Shown: one piece after another, positions 24,405-36,074 of the stretch | Layout: every line of letters begins with the position of its first letter | Numbering within the stretch: the first letter of the stretch is position 1 | Source: Epiperipatus broadwayi | Lineage: Eukaryota; Onychophora; Udeonychophora; Euonychophora; Peripatidae | NCBI GenBank assembly: GCA_028023455.1 | Contig: JAQFVV010006505.1 | Coordinates: 248,001 to 312,000, forward strand | Reading direction: 5' to 3' | Length of the DNA: 64,000 nt | Translations under genes and position numbers: made by a program | Notes under the pieces: model-generated | The model's input: only the letters and a program-made list of their open reading frames with translations | The model's database searches: none | Told to the model about the DNA's origin: nothing

Positions 24405-24690
24405 TTAATTTTCCCATAGAGAAGAATAAAATAACTTCAGAGTAGCCTTATAAAATTTGTGCGTCATAATTTTCCTGACGGCAAGTAACTTCTCTTTTAA
24501 GTTTTCGTATAGCGTCCAAATTATATTCCTCTGAGTTACAATAATAAGTTTCTGGTTGAGCATAAGTAAAGCTGTATCGAGGCACTTTACAAATATTTTT
24601 CCTTTAGCAATATTTTTAGGTATTTTTTCCTTTAGTACTTCCATTTTTACTGCAAGGTTTTGGCTAAACTTGAATAAAATCACTGGTAAG
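24405..24690 (-). other. weak open region, unrecognised
   Basis: A 92-codon minus frame (24683-24405) overlaps a second open minus frame that has a more protein-like composition (includes E-T-Y-Y-C-N-S-E-E-Y-N-L-D). Neither is recognised. In DNA this AT-rich a frame of this length is expected a few times per window, so no gene is claimed. Confidence 0.15.
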
Positions 24691-26395
24691 AAAACTTTTA
24701 AAAATTAGCCCTCCATGTAAAGGCAGTTCAAAATATTATATGTTAAAAAAACTTTTAAAACAAATACAAAATTTTAAAAATTGTATCACTTTTCTAGCTT
24801 ACGGTCTTATCCAGCTAAAAAAAATGTTACTCCCTCCTTCATTTACACATTACTTTCTCCCGCTTCGTCTAATTCTTTTATTTTGTCTGCTAAAATTACC
24901 TCCGTTGATTGGTTAATGACTTTTTTAGCGCGAACAAATTTATACTTTTTTTAGTTTTATAATAGACTAGACCTTTTAAAATAAAGAATTTATGATGTCA
25001 TGTCTTAAATATTACTTAGAATAGTATTTTTAAATTCAATTATAGTTTTATCAGAATCATTTAACTTCAAAACAATTATTAAAACAATATTTAATATCTA
25101 TTTTAATATTAATATTTAATTTATCTTGTTTTTATTTAAATAAAATATTTAATTTTTTTTTTATTAACTGTATTCAACTTTTAAACACTACTTAAATATT
25201 ACATCATTTAAACATTTAAAATAACTATTTAATATTTCAACATTCACTTTAAGGATCGATAGCAATTACATTTAGTTTTATAATTCACAAACTTTATTAT
25301 TATTCTAACAAGCGTGTGTGTGAAGGTATATAATATACAGTCACATGATTACTAACTTTAACAGATGATTTTTAATTTACGTCTCGGTCTAAATTACCAA
25401 AACTGATATATTTTATAAAAAGTTTGGAAAATAATTTAAAAATGTAGAACCAAATATAATTCTCACCATCCTAAAGTTTATCTTAAAATATATTAGATTA
25501 AATTTGAATATTAATTATAATTATAACATTACATATAGCGTTTATCAAATTTATTAGTTTTTAAAATATTACAATTGGATTGTTAATATACTTTTAACTA
25601 TTTATAGCTGTATTATTTTATATAGCCAGCTTTTACAACCATAAGCAAGAATATAATTATGCTTTATTTAACTGTTCTCTTTTAAAATAATCCATTACAC
25701 TTTTATATACCAGGTATTTTCAGCCTTAAATTGTACTATAAGATCTAATCGATCCTACTATTATTCATATATTACACAAACGTTGAAACGGTTACACCTG
25801 TTTCACCTATTATCTTTGATAATAGTATATATTTGTTGTACTCAGATGGCGTGTATTTCTTAAATTTTAAAAACTTTGCTTATTGCTTATAATATTGCGA
25901 GTATGTGCGTATATAATCGTCCTTAAAATTTATTAATATAAAATTACAATCTCAAATATTTATATACGAGCATAGTCTGTTCGATTTGTTAAAACTGAAT
26001 AAACATAACTATAATTAAAATTTATTTATATCATAGTATAATAAGTTTAAATTTATAATATTATTTATTTTTCAAAATTCTTTCTAAATAATTATTTAAG
26101 CCAGTATTCATTTTGAATATTTTCCAAGTTAGATAATTTTCAATTCTTTTGTTTGCTTAAAATTACAAGCAGAAAGTTTTATCAGTTTTAACACTTCGTT
26201 CCAAAAATAAATCTTTCTGGCCAAAATTTGACCTATTTAAAAAGTATAACCAATTATAATATTCAGTCAGGCATAAATCTATACAAATTGCTTGTGACCA
26301 TTTATCTTGGAAGTATATCTTTTAAAACCGAAGTCAATTAAAACAATAGAGTCTTTCCAAGTCCAGATTTAGCTATATTTAATATTTTACTAAAC
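24691..26395. other. AT-rich non-coding stretch
   Basis: No recognised feature. Confidence 0.5.
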
Positions 26396-26399
26396 TGGA

Positions 26400-26950
26400 T
26401 ATTTGGTTAAGGGCTAATTCGAACTAGTCATCTCGTGATGTGGCAGACTCAGAAGTAGGAGGTTACTTCTGTCAAAAATACAGCATAAAAAGGGGTCCAA
26501 AATAGCAACAAGTCTCTAACCTAGCCTCTTCCATCATCTATCATCATCCGTGTAAATTTTTTTTGTTGCTGAGAAATTTGTGCTTGCTGCCAAATTTTAT
26601 TTCCGAAGACCCGAGTTAACTAAGAAAACTGTTCCTGCCGTTTAGACTGCTAAATCAAAAAAAACCATCATCCAAGCTGCTATAAAATGACCGTTGGCTA
26701 GAAGACACAGAGACAGCTGTTTGCTCTTCCACGAGCGGCTACCGATGACAGAAAACTTCCACCATGCTCATCACTGTAAGAAAGATGTACCCGAGAGACC
26801 AGATAGTTCCTGATCAGAGAAATGGAGAAAGCTGCCACAGATAAATTCACGAAGTTACATCCAGACTAAAACCTAAGAGAAGCCCAGCCTGACTGAATAT
26901 AAAGAGAAGCGCAATGAACAAGGCCTTAAAGACTTTCCGGTAAATCCTTT
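26400..26950 (+). promoter_or_regulatory. G+C-richer promoter-like patch with two TATA boxes
   Basis: Two TATA-like elements are visible: GCATAAAAAGGGGTCC (about 26484-26499) and GCTATAAAATGACCG (about 26680-26694). Each is followed about 25-30 bp later by purine/pyrimidine start-like sequence. The G+C-richer tract ends at GACTTTCCG|GTAAAT (about 26940), a good 5' splice-donor match. Possible readings are a solo or decayed LTR (U3/R) or a host promoter with a non-coding first exon. No coding frame longer than a few tens of codons. Confidence 0.3.
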
Positions 26951-27420
26951 CTACAAAATATTACATTCCCTAACTAAAACGTATACTAAATGAAAGCTAG
27001 CTAAATAAATCACATAATTTATAATATTTCTAAATGTTCCACTAAAATGTTTATCGTAAAATGGTTTAAATCTTAGAACACCCTCAATTCTTGCTTGATC
27101 ATTAATAACTTTAAGTAGCCGTTGATCATTAATAATTTAAATAATCACACACATCTAGTTTCTATAAAACCATACTATAAATTTTTATGTCTAAATTATT
27201 ATCTTATCGATCATTTTATGCAATTCTTATATTTTAATTTCATGTTTATTGATTTATGCTGTGTTTTTATCAGAATGGAGTCTGGTGTGTTAATAAATTA
27301 TTGGGGGGAGGGGAGTGAGCAATTACTTTTATTATATCAATATTGCGATATAAAGAATATAGCTAAGACTCTTTTCTGAATTATATGTAATAGAGTGAAT
27401 CGATATTTATAATGCCCAAA
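26951..27420. other. AT-rich non-coding stretch
   Basis: An 85-codon plus frame (27122-27379) is low-complexity and not recognised. A GGGGGGAGGGGAG tract lies near 27304-27316. Confidence 0.45.
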
Positions 27421-27424
27421 CAAG

Positions 27425-27870
27425 TTATTTAAAATGTTTTGCTAAAGTTATTTAAAAATGTATATTTGCGTATATTATTTAAAACGCTTTTCTCCAGTTA
27501 ATTGAAAATGAAAAGGTTTTGCTAAAGTTATTTAAAAGGTATATTTAGCGTCTATTATTTAAAACGCATCTTTTCTAAAGTTATATAAAGTGTTGCTAAA
27601 GTTAGTTAAAACGTATATATTGCGTATGCTATTTAAAACGCAGATTTTACCCAAGTTATTTAAGAATTATATTTGCGTAAATGATTTAAAATATGTATTT
27701 TGCCAGTTATCTGAAAAAGTATATTTTACACAAGCTATTTAAAATATAGATTTGCATTCGTTAGTTAAAACCCATTTTTCATTATTAGTAAGGTCTATTT
27801 TGACGAATTATTTAAGATGTGTAATTTTATTTAAACATCAAAATTTGCGTGAGCTATTTTATAACTCACA
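27425..27870. repeat. degenerate ~28-30-bp tandem array
   Basis: Many imperfect copies of a unit like TATATTTGCGTATATTATTTAAAACG, alternating with AAAGTTATTTAAAA-type half units. The recurrent cores are TTTGCGT and ATTTAAAACG. At least ten degenerate periods are visible. No frame stays open. It looks like an old minisatellite. Confidence 0.7.
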
Positions 27871-28159
27871 TTTTATTATTTAACAATCCGTTTGATATTA
27901 GATCTAGTTATACTATATAACTAATGTCCCCAGTTCTATAAGTAGCTATGCAGAAAACCCTTAAATCAGATTCTCATTATCGCCATCATTTTATCATTTA
28001 ATAATCTCATTTATGAACTGACCGGTGGTAGTAGCACTGAAGAAGCTAAGATTTTGGCGTAATTAAATTTATTAATTTAGCGTTGCGAATGTATTGCTAA
28101 TTTGCATAAACATGCATATCTACTTGCTATGTCTATAATGGCCTATCTCAAGATTGTTC

Positions 28160-28250
28160 CACGTCCAGGCACGCCTCGAAAGTTTAGGCCACTGCGACAG
28201 TTCTTCGTATTTCGTCAAGTCACGCCTCGAAAGTTTAGGCACATGTGACA
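28160..28250. repeat. short direct duplication
   Basis: CACGCCTCGAAAGTTTAGGC occurs at about 28170-28189 and 28222-28241, separated by about 30 bp, in a G+C-richer context (to about 28500). Nothing else recognised there. Confidence 0.7.
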
Positions 28251-28499
28251 TTTATTCTTGTATAACGAAACCAAAGCGTTTCCAAAGGGCTCATAAGCCA
28301 ATCTTCTGTTCTTAATAAAAAGGCCACTTCCATTGTAGCAAGCAGATCGGTTAGGGAACCGTTTACTAGGTAATAAACCCCATTAAGAATGCATTCGAGC
28401 CGCACTTATCTGATAGTATAGTTTCTAACGCACTAGAATCTGACGTTCCCTTGCCACCACATCTCAGTTCAGTTTCCCTAGAAAGTGACTTCGGCTTTG

Positions 28500-28900
28500 A
28501 TCCGACCTAGAATCTGAGTTAATGCGTTTATCTGTATAACAATATTATATCACGCAAATATCTATAATATGATTTTGAATATATTTATAATATAATCTTA
28601 AACTTAGTCATTATAATATTTTAAACTTAGCAACAATGATATAATCTTCAACGTATTAGTAATATCTAGCATTTATCCATCAACTCGATTACTCTAGCTC
28701 ACTATAACCGATTTCAAACATATAAAACATGGCATGAATTACAACATGAAAGGTGACATAAGCTTACTAAGAGTCTATTGGTTTGTAATATCATTTTATA
28801 CCCTGAGAAAACATACTAAATGCTTTGTAATAATATTGTTTTATAACTCAGAGCATGCATTCATTGCATTGTATTATTATTTATAACCCTGAGAATCCAC
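28500..28900. repeat. degenerate AT-rich tandem repeats
   Basis: About 28540-28680: loosely repeated TATAATATAATCTT-AACTTAG units. About 28783-28890: three units of type TGTAATATCATTTTATA-CCTGAGA. Both are poorly conserved. Confidence 0.5.
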
Positions 28901-29045
28901 TCACCTGCGTGTGAGCTAGCTGTACACAACCTACTATGCTTGAGTATTTATTGTTATATTAAATTTATGAAATATAAATTTGTCTCAGTCTCATTGCTTG
29001 CTCATTATCTTATGAATCACTAGTTAAGGTATATAATGGAATATG

Positions 29046-29278
29046 TAATAAGGGGGGAATGTCTCATGTTTTACTGCTTTGCTATTGCTGGAACGCGATC
29101 AAAGAGATATCGAGTGTAACCTCAGGCATGTCATTTGCAATGGGTTGACTTGGAAGCACGAGTGAGAGGATTGAGGTATGATCAGACGTAGGATATTACT
29201 ATCCCGACTTGGTCAGCTTTCGGTTCTCTGGCTTGGACTCTCAGTCTGTTGAGCAAATGTACAAACCTGACCGTTACA
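29046..29278 (+). mobile_element. possible LTR edge (PPT plus TG...CA segment)
   Basis: A polypurine tract AATAAGGGGGGAA is followed directly by TGTCTCATGT (29060), and a segment ending in CCGTTACA (29278) would give TG...CA termini, about 219 bp. The segment is richer in G+C than its flanks. There is no second copy in the window and no TSD (GGGAA against ACGTA), so this is at best a 3' remnant of an otherwise lost LTR retrotransposon. Confidence 0.3.
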
Positions 29279-29339
29279 ACGTATTTTAAAATTTAAAATT
29301 TTTTTAGCAATTGACCATTCTACCTTATTATGACCTATA

Positions 29340-29700
29340 GATAAGGGCACAATATATATATAATCAGTGCTCAATTTATATTAAGAAGGCAAATGCTTAT
29401 ACTTTAATGGACAGGCTTCAACTTATTCCAACCTCTAGCTCTTCAGCCATCCATACCATTGACAATCTGATGATAGAATTCCCAAATCTCATACTGATGC
29501 CAATATTGTTGTCATGCCCATGTTGACCTCAAGTCACTCTGACCCCTCATATACAGGATAGTATCCATTTAAATACCTAGAAGAGGGATGGGCAGAGTAC
29601 AGAATTAATGTGTAAGATTTGAAATACCAGGCACTCTTATAACTGGAACCTAATTGTAAATATAGAGAATTTGAACTTAAACTGAGTTCAAATCCCCTAT
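29340..29700 (+). repeat. F1 interior arm plus F6 terminal fragment
   Basis: F1 blocks: ATCAGTGCTCAATTTATATT, TACTTTAATGGACAGGCTTC, CTCTTCAGCCATCCATACC, TTGACAATCTGATGATAGAA, CATGTTGACCTCAAGTCACT, GACCCCTCATATACAGG. At 29608-29690 it joins F6-type sequence (AAATACCAGGCACTCTTATA, ACTGGAACCTAATTGTAAAT). Confidence 0.75.
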
Positions 29701-30064
29701 ATTTTAGATATATAAAAATATTTCATATGATTTTGAATTCAACAATGTATGTATAGTTGACTACCATTGAAATAATTTTTTATCATAAGTGAATTCACAG
29801 AAACAACATTTCATATTTTACTTCTACATAGGAGTAGTACTAAAAATAAGGGTAATTTGAAAGCAACAGTATTAGTTATGTAGAATAGTTAAAAGGAATG
29901 TGGAAAAAGAAACTCATATTGTATATTCTTGTTGTTATTATTATTAATGGTCATCAGAAGAGATGATTTCTTAGTATTTTAATAATCCAAATTGTTTTAT
30001 TATATTTTTTAAATTGAGATCTTTCTTAAATTAATTAAACATAGCTCAATGTATATGTAAACAC

Positions 30065-30200
30065 TAAGCTAGAAACTAGTCTGGGGATATTGGATAAGTA
30101 GGCACTAGATATGTATTTTATGCACAAACCTTTCTACATCCATTGATTACTCCAGTTTACACTCAGTGGCACTACTGTAAAGAGAGTTTTTCCCAATTTG
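30065..30200 (-). repeat. F2 repeat, truncated arm
   Basis: AAGCTAGAAACTAGTCTGGG, ATATTGGATAAGTAGGCACT, CATCCATTGATTACTCCAG, then a decayed GGCACTACTGTAAAGAGAG. Confidence 0.75.
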
Positions 30201-30479
30201 TAATTTGATACCTTAGAATATACCTAGCATTTCTCAGTTAAAATAGTAAAAGTTTCATTTATAACCTTATTCTTAGAGTAATCTTATCCTGCACTTCAAC
30301 ATTTGTTCACTATAAATTATATCTGATATACAATAAAAGATGCTTTAGATTTATACTAACACAATATATTTAAATTTAAAAAACAAATAAGAAAGATAAT
30401 AATATTTCTGTAGTGGAATTTTTACTACACGAATCTCATGCAAGATAGGGTCTGGGTGCTATCCACTTTTAAGACCTTG

Positions 30480-30800
30480 AGGACAGATGTAATTATAAAC
30501 ACATGATTAAAGACATGTGAAAAAAATGTATGAACATCAAGATGCACATTTTATGCTGTACCATCTAGACCACAGTTACTTGCACACATTTTTATATCAA
30601 TGTTCAGTATATATTGATAGCAAATTACTACACTTTAATATCTATATATTCTGAACAATGATATAAATATAAGTGCAATTGATTCTGCTCTGGTCCAACT
30701 GATGAGTGCTAGTTAAGCATGAAATGTGCATCTTGGAGATCATCTCTTTCACATGTCTTTGGTCATATGTTTATGATTACATTGCTCTACTAGGTGTTAA
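30480..30800. repeat. F1 repeat, small palindromic copy
   Basis: ACATGTGAAAAAAATG ... AAGATGCACATTTTATGCTG ... TCTAGACCACAG is matched inverted by CTCTGGTCCAACTGATGAG, TAAGCATGAAATGTGCATCT and TCTTTCACATGTCTTTGG, with a central ATATATTGATAG/CAATGATATAAATA region. Confidence 0.65.
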
Positions 30801-31224
30801 AAGCAGATAGAAATCAAGCCTACCTAGCATAAGAATGGTGTAGAGAAATTACATCAGAGAAATATTATTTATTATTGTATAATCTCTAACCTAATCAAAG
30901 GCTAATAAAAATTATTAAATAAGAAACATATCATTTTGAGGTATAAATGTATTTTTAACTATATCAATATTACAATAACCATAAGTTGAACTAAATTTAA
31001 TTAAAAATGTTGCAGCAATTTCGACTAATAATTTTCTGTGATTTTATAAAAGTATTTTTTTTTATATAAAAACCATAAGAATAGACTAAAATCACTTAAA
31101 AAATTCTGCCAGTTTGGTTTCTGTGATTTTAACAATTTCTACAAGTATCAACCAGCCTCAGTTTGAATGTGTTTTAAAACGTTTCCACTTTAGAGACATA
31201 TATTGATACAGGTATATAATAAGC

Positions 31225-31675
31225 CTGTATTTCAGTTATTACATAGTAGAGATGTCTGCCCATCCCTTGTGTACATATTAAATGGATTATGTCCTGTACA
31301 TGAGAAGTCAGACTGACTTTAGGTCAACATGGGTGTGACCAAAATCTCAACCTCAGGGTGGCCTTTGAGCATTCCATCATCAGATTTTCAATTTGATGGA
31401 TCGTTGAAGAGATGGAGTGTGGAATTGATTGAAGCATGTCCATTAAAGTATGAAGATTGGCTATCCTAATATAAAGCTGAGCACTGATTGTATATATGTG
31501 TGGAGATGGTAATCTGGACCAACTGATGATTGCTGGTTTAGCATGAAATACATATATTGGTGATTATTTATCTTTTCGACATATATATGTTCAAGTGCAT
31601 CAATGATATGAGATAGAGTGGTGAGTGGTGGGTGGTGTGAAAGTCTGTGCTCATATGCCCTATATATTACATATA
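31225..31675 (-). repeat. F1 repeat, long arm
   Basis: CATCCCTTGTGTACATATTA, AGTCAGACTGACTTTAGGTC, AACATGGGTGTGACC, ATTCCATCATCAGATTTTCA, AAGCATGTCCATTAAAGTAT, AAGCTGAGCACTGATTGTAT, GGACCAACTGATGATTGCTG, then the terminal ATATGAGATAGAGTGG. The sequence ATTGATACAGGTATATAATA lies on both sides (about 31202-31221 and 31676-31695): a direct repeat of at least 40 bp continuing AGCCTGTATTTCAGTTATTA, longer than a normal TSD and therefore probably a duplicated flank. Confidence 0.75.
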
Positions 31676-31987
31676 TTGATACAGGTATATAATAAGCCTG
31701 TATTTCAGTTATTAGAAAGTAGAATGATAAAACAATTAAACTTTCATGGTCTTAAATTACATAATCTTTGAAGTCTTTTATTTTATTGAATTACAAATAT
31801 ATATTTTTATCAGTTATATTACTGCTTAAAAGAATGTGTGCCCTACAAAAAAAGGATTTTTTGAAATAAATTAGCGTATTATGACGAAACTACACATCAT
31901 TAAAACATTTTCATTAAAAGAAAAAGAAAAAATTTTCAGCCATCTTGTGATCTACGGAAATTATTTTTTATTTAATCATTAATATAT

Positions 31988-33381
31988 TGTACTGGGTCAA
32001 ATTGCTGAAACCACTTACTTATGTGTATATATAAGTTTTGGCTGGTTTCAAACTCCTTCATAATACATTTATAATCTTATAAAGGTTACGTGAACGAACC
32101 AGCACGTTCGAGCAAAATGGGAGATCTTATTGATAGCTTTAACTATCAACAATGGCCCATCTTGGCTGCTAGATTCAAACCCCTACTATCCAAATACTTT
32201 ATTTGTTTCAGGGTAAACCCCGGGGCGCCAGCTAGTCTGAGAACTAACATATTCGGGCAGTAAGCTCATAATCCAGCGCTCGAAACAATTCCCTTAACTA
32301 GCTCAGTCTAATTTTAATCAATAATAAAATATTGGTAAGAAAAGATTGATAAAAAGAATTGACTGACAAATAGAGTTTAATTTTAAAGACAATTTATTAA
32401 CTAACATTAAATAATTTTAAACATTCTATAAATTTAAATATAATACACACATATCAATAGTTCATTTTATGTATGATAGAGTTCATATAATTTGAATCTT
32501 GAATATTTACAACTTACAGTGGTGGCTACTATGTATAAATGATAATAAATAAATGTTTACCTAGGATTTTGAATGTAGACATAGAATTTTGTTCTTTTTG
32601 GTTGCTGCGTTTGGTGAGGATATTTCCATTACAAATACTTCCAGCCGACTGGGACGTTTCCTTGATGAGTTTCATTATTCTTCATGATTATTATTATTGG
32701 AGACAATTAGATACTGACGGAGATTTTCTAAGATGTTATGCTGACATTATTTCATGGGTAGATCTTGCTGTTTTCATCAGACATCAGGGTGTGGAGAAAA
32801 ACGTGCATTCCCAAAATCTTCTCAGCACTGCATCTTGTTTCTGAATACCATTAACTTAACTGATTGAAATTAACTGACTCAATTGATTTGTGAACTGAAC
32901 TGAACTGTCTCAACTCATTGTCCGATAAAATATTCAGTATTTATACCAATGAAGTGTTTTCTTTTCGATATCCTCCGGCAAATATCTGTTGTCGAAATTC
33001 TTCCTTTGACAACGTGTTTTTTGATTGATTGTTTAATTAGTAGTAGCTATTTCAAAACGTGTTGTTTTCATATCTTTAATTAGTAGCGCACTGATGTGTG
33101 TTTTTTTTAAATACATTTTTCATTTATTTATAATATTTAATACTGATACATTTTTTTTTACATTCGCATGCACATATATAATTTTACTCTACACATCAAA
33201 ACTAGTTTTAAGATTATTTTTCTTTTTTAATTTAAATGAAAAGATTTATATATATATTTTAAAGCTTTTAAATTGTATTTCACTAATAATAATAAACTCT
33301 TTTGCGAAAGATTTTTTTTGTTTTAATAATTTTTTTACGACAAAATTATTTTATATACATGTGCCAATTTGCCTTGGCACA
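31988..33381 (-). repeat. 3' LTR of the LTR retrotransposon
   Basis: Plus strand TGTACTGGGTC ... CCTTGGCACA. Differs from the right copy by scattered substitutions and a few short indels (for example it lacks a TAGCAATTAA-type insertion near 33000), so insertion is not recent. TATTTATA at 32938-32945 is a TATA box (TATAAATA) on the minus strand. A 101-codon plus frame (32539-32844), antisense to the element, is also open in the other LTR but with many replacement changes. Confidence 0.88.
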
Positions 33382-33386
33382 TCACA

Positions 33387-33400
33387 CCCCCCTCTGTTTT
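33387..33400 (-). promoter_or_regulatory. polypurine tract
   Basis: Minus strand AAAACAGAGGGGGG, then TGTGA, then the LTR start TGTGCC. This is the expected position and purine content for the plus-strand primer. The five bases TGTGA might be the true LTR start, lost or altered at the other LTR. Confidence 0.7.
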
Positions 33401-35253
33401 AGAGTAAACTGCATCATTTTTGACCATTTTATCTCTTGCAATTTTAATTCTTGACTCTAAAGATTTACTAATTTATTATTTTAGATAATTCCTACACATG
33501 TGTATAACGTGCAGCATAATTCTACACCTACTAATATTCTAGATATCGAGTTATTACTGGACTTGCTTACAGGGAACCTATAATAAATAAATCCCTTTTT
33601 GCACTCATCATAAGGTGCAGCAGTACCAAGAAAATAACCTAAAAGGATATCTGGATAAATACATTTAAGATACTCATCATAAGGTATCAGTATTTACCGA
33701 ATATTACCAATGTATGTGCGTGTATATACACATGTATACTTACACACTCTTAATACACTTAGAGATTGACTTTATATTTATATTTACCATTCGATATTAT
33801 TTTTAAATACACATGAACATTACTTACACTATTTATTTATATTACAATATTATTTATAACCCTTACGAAACATTATTTAAAATATTTATTTACTTAACTT
33901 CTTTATTAATGTGCGTGCATTCAGAAAACTATTTTATTTTATTGCTCTTTATTATTATACAAAGATTTTATTTGATAATTACTTTAAACCATTTATTTAC
34001 TTTCTTTTAATAACGTGCGTATATTCAAAAAATTATTTTATTTTAACATGAGTGTACTCAGAAAGAGAAAAAAAACTGTTTTTCTAAAGTGCATTTTTAG
34101 TTTTTATTTTCATCATTAGATAATAAATGTCATATTAAGAGAAGCAGGCAGCAAAGTATAAGACAATTCAAACACACAGATAGATTTTGTGCTGATTTAA
34201 CCCAACTTTTAATTTCTTGCAGAAGTCGTGACTACAGCATGGGCATTTTTGTGCACAATGAATCATGAACAGGGACTTTAAGATTGCAAATGGCAGGACT
34301 ATCTCTACTGCACATTCGACTTACTAAAATATTTATTTTTTTTGGTTACTGGGAATTTTTCCTCCAGATTTATTAACTTTTATATGCGAGGACTTTTCTA
34401 CTGGCACATCATCATCAGTATTATTTATTCTTCGCACTACCCATCTGTAGAACAAAGTCACCGCAAGAAAAAGCTTAATGCAACAAAAGTCAGGCCTGGA
34501 ATTTATCTCCTTGCCCAAATACTCGCACACACCTCAATCCTAATTTAATACACTTCTTTTTTAACTTTATTTGATAATGTTTTATTTCCTTTAATACGTT
34601 CATTATACACTTATTTATTTCATTTTTATTTTTAAAGCGTTATTTTTACTCTCTTTTTTTTTTTTTTAAATTTTTTCATTTTGCTTGACTATTTTGATTT
34701 TACACATTTATTTTGTTTATGTCATGCTCTGCTATGTTCTAGACTTATAAGCTAGGATATCAATATAATCAATAAGACATAATCGAGGGTTTTGACATAA
34801 ATTGTTTTATAGATGCTTTGACATTTTAAAAACACTAAGATTGTTATTTTATTTTACTAAGACTAACTTTAATTATTTTTCATTATTCAAGCTAACTGTG
34901 ATACTTGTTTTTACATTTTGTTTAAAAAGAAAAACTATAGGTTATTTTTGTTTCATTAAACTTTGTTAAACATTTTCCGTTATTCCAAGTCCATGGTCGT
35001 TAATAACTAGGTCAAACTGGCGAATCCGTCAGATTACATATTTTTAATTTTTGTCTGGTGGTTCTTTCTTTCTTTCTACTAACTCACTAATATAAATTAT
35101 ACTCCATATTCTCACATCTCTCTTTCAATTAAAATTTATTTTATCTCTTTCTCTTTCCATTTTATTTTCTGCCTTGTAAATTAGAAAACCTTTAAGCTTC
35201 ACAGACCTCCATATTTTTCCTAACCGTGGATATTTTTTTCTATTCTTTCTCTT
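33401..35253 (-). other. LTR-element interior, unrecognised
   Basis: T-rich on the plus strand. Short minus frames only (for example 34530-34333, 65 codons, with a hydrophobic segment followed by acidic and basic residues). A further minus frame near 34330-34235 contains several Cys. No RT (xxDD), RNase H or integrase (HHCC, DDE) motif was found. It may be a decayed or replaced pol region. Confidence 0.4.
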
Positions 35254-35263
35254 CGTTTTAAAT

Positions 35264-36074
35264 GAAGCCATTTCCCAGTTCCCTTGCCTTTTGGCCTTTC
35301 CACCTTGTTTCCTGAACTGCCACAATGTCCATTTTTCTTCTTATCATCATGTCCACAAGCTCACTACCTTTCCCAGTCATGGTGCCAACATTGAGAGTAC
35401 CGACAGTCAACCTGACCGAACAATCCCTCATCCTTCCTTCACTACTCAACCTCCTTTTCCTTTGAGCAATCTTCTTTAACCGTATCCGCTCACGATATGG
35501 TAACCCTTGTCCGCTTCTCGGTGAGATAGGCGAGGCCCCAACGCGTCGCTTACAGGGTACACCCTAGCAAGATCTCTATCTGAATTTTTCCGCATCATGT
35601 AGTTTGAGTGGCAAGGTCCTGGTTTTATAGCCGCATGCCCTTGCTGCCACCAACCCATCATGGGCAACCCCAGATGGGAAACCAGCATCTTTCTAGGTAT
35701 TTGCAGTGCTATGGCCATTAAAGATGCTGCATCCATGCCCATAGATCTCTGGAACCAAGCCATTCCGATATCTTCATCTTCTGCCTTGGCCAGTAATGAT
35801 AACGCTGCTTTCTCCATTACCATGGCCATGGCCTCTGGGTATGGTGCCAGAAATTCACCTTGGCACAATGTTATCATTGGGTTTATGTGGTATTTAGCTG
35901 GAAACATAAGGAGCCACCCTTATGATCCCCCACACCCTATTAACATTGCCGCTGTTGGTTCAGGACTGCTTATTTGCCTAAATGCTTATTCACAGCTGAT
36001 CCCCATATCTGGGGACCATTCCCCTATCCACCACCTGGGGACCTGCCTGGTAGCAGTTACAGCTCTGCCTCAGG
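35264..36074 (-). mobile_element. RTE-type LINE fragment: 5' leader and start of endonuclease
   Basis: Near the lower end the minus strand encodes a typical RTE endonuclease start: V-G-T-L-N-V-G-T-M-T-G-K-G, then A-V-Q-E-T-R-W-K-G (the catalytic-Glu motif Q-E-T), ending about 12 residues later at G-N-G-F. Upstream is a 5' leader with an open frame of 143 codons (35907-35476). The rest of endonuclease and all of RT are absent. An exact 10-bp direct repeat, plus-strand CGTTTTAAAT (35254-35263 and 36075-36084), bounds it. Base composition is about half G+C (34/60 at 35521-35580, 31/60 at 35641-35700), unlike everything around it and unlike the AT-rich RTE at 39.8 kb. RTE copies usually lose the 5' end; this one lacks the 3' end. 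Confidence 0.8.

Noticed and set aside
24405-24683. 92-codon minus frame as a gene
   Set aside because: Unrecognised; at this AT content a few frames of this length are expected by chance, and an overlapping frame is equally open.
33382-33400. A plus-strand PBS next to the left LTR
   Set aside because: Sequence is TCACACCCCCC, with no TGG; it reads instead as a polypurine tract on the minus strand, and a PBS is present at the other LTR.
33094-33402. T-rich 102-codon plus frame at the LTR edge (also 33813-34010, 22209-22448, 43936-44127)
   Set aside because: Phe/Ile/Leu/Tyr low-complexity products of T-rich DNA; no family match and no conservation in the second LTR.
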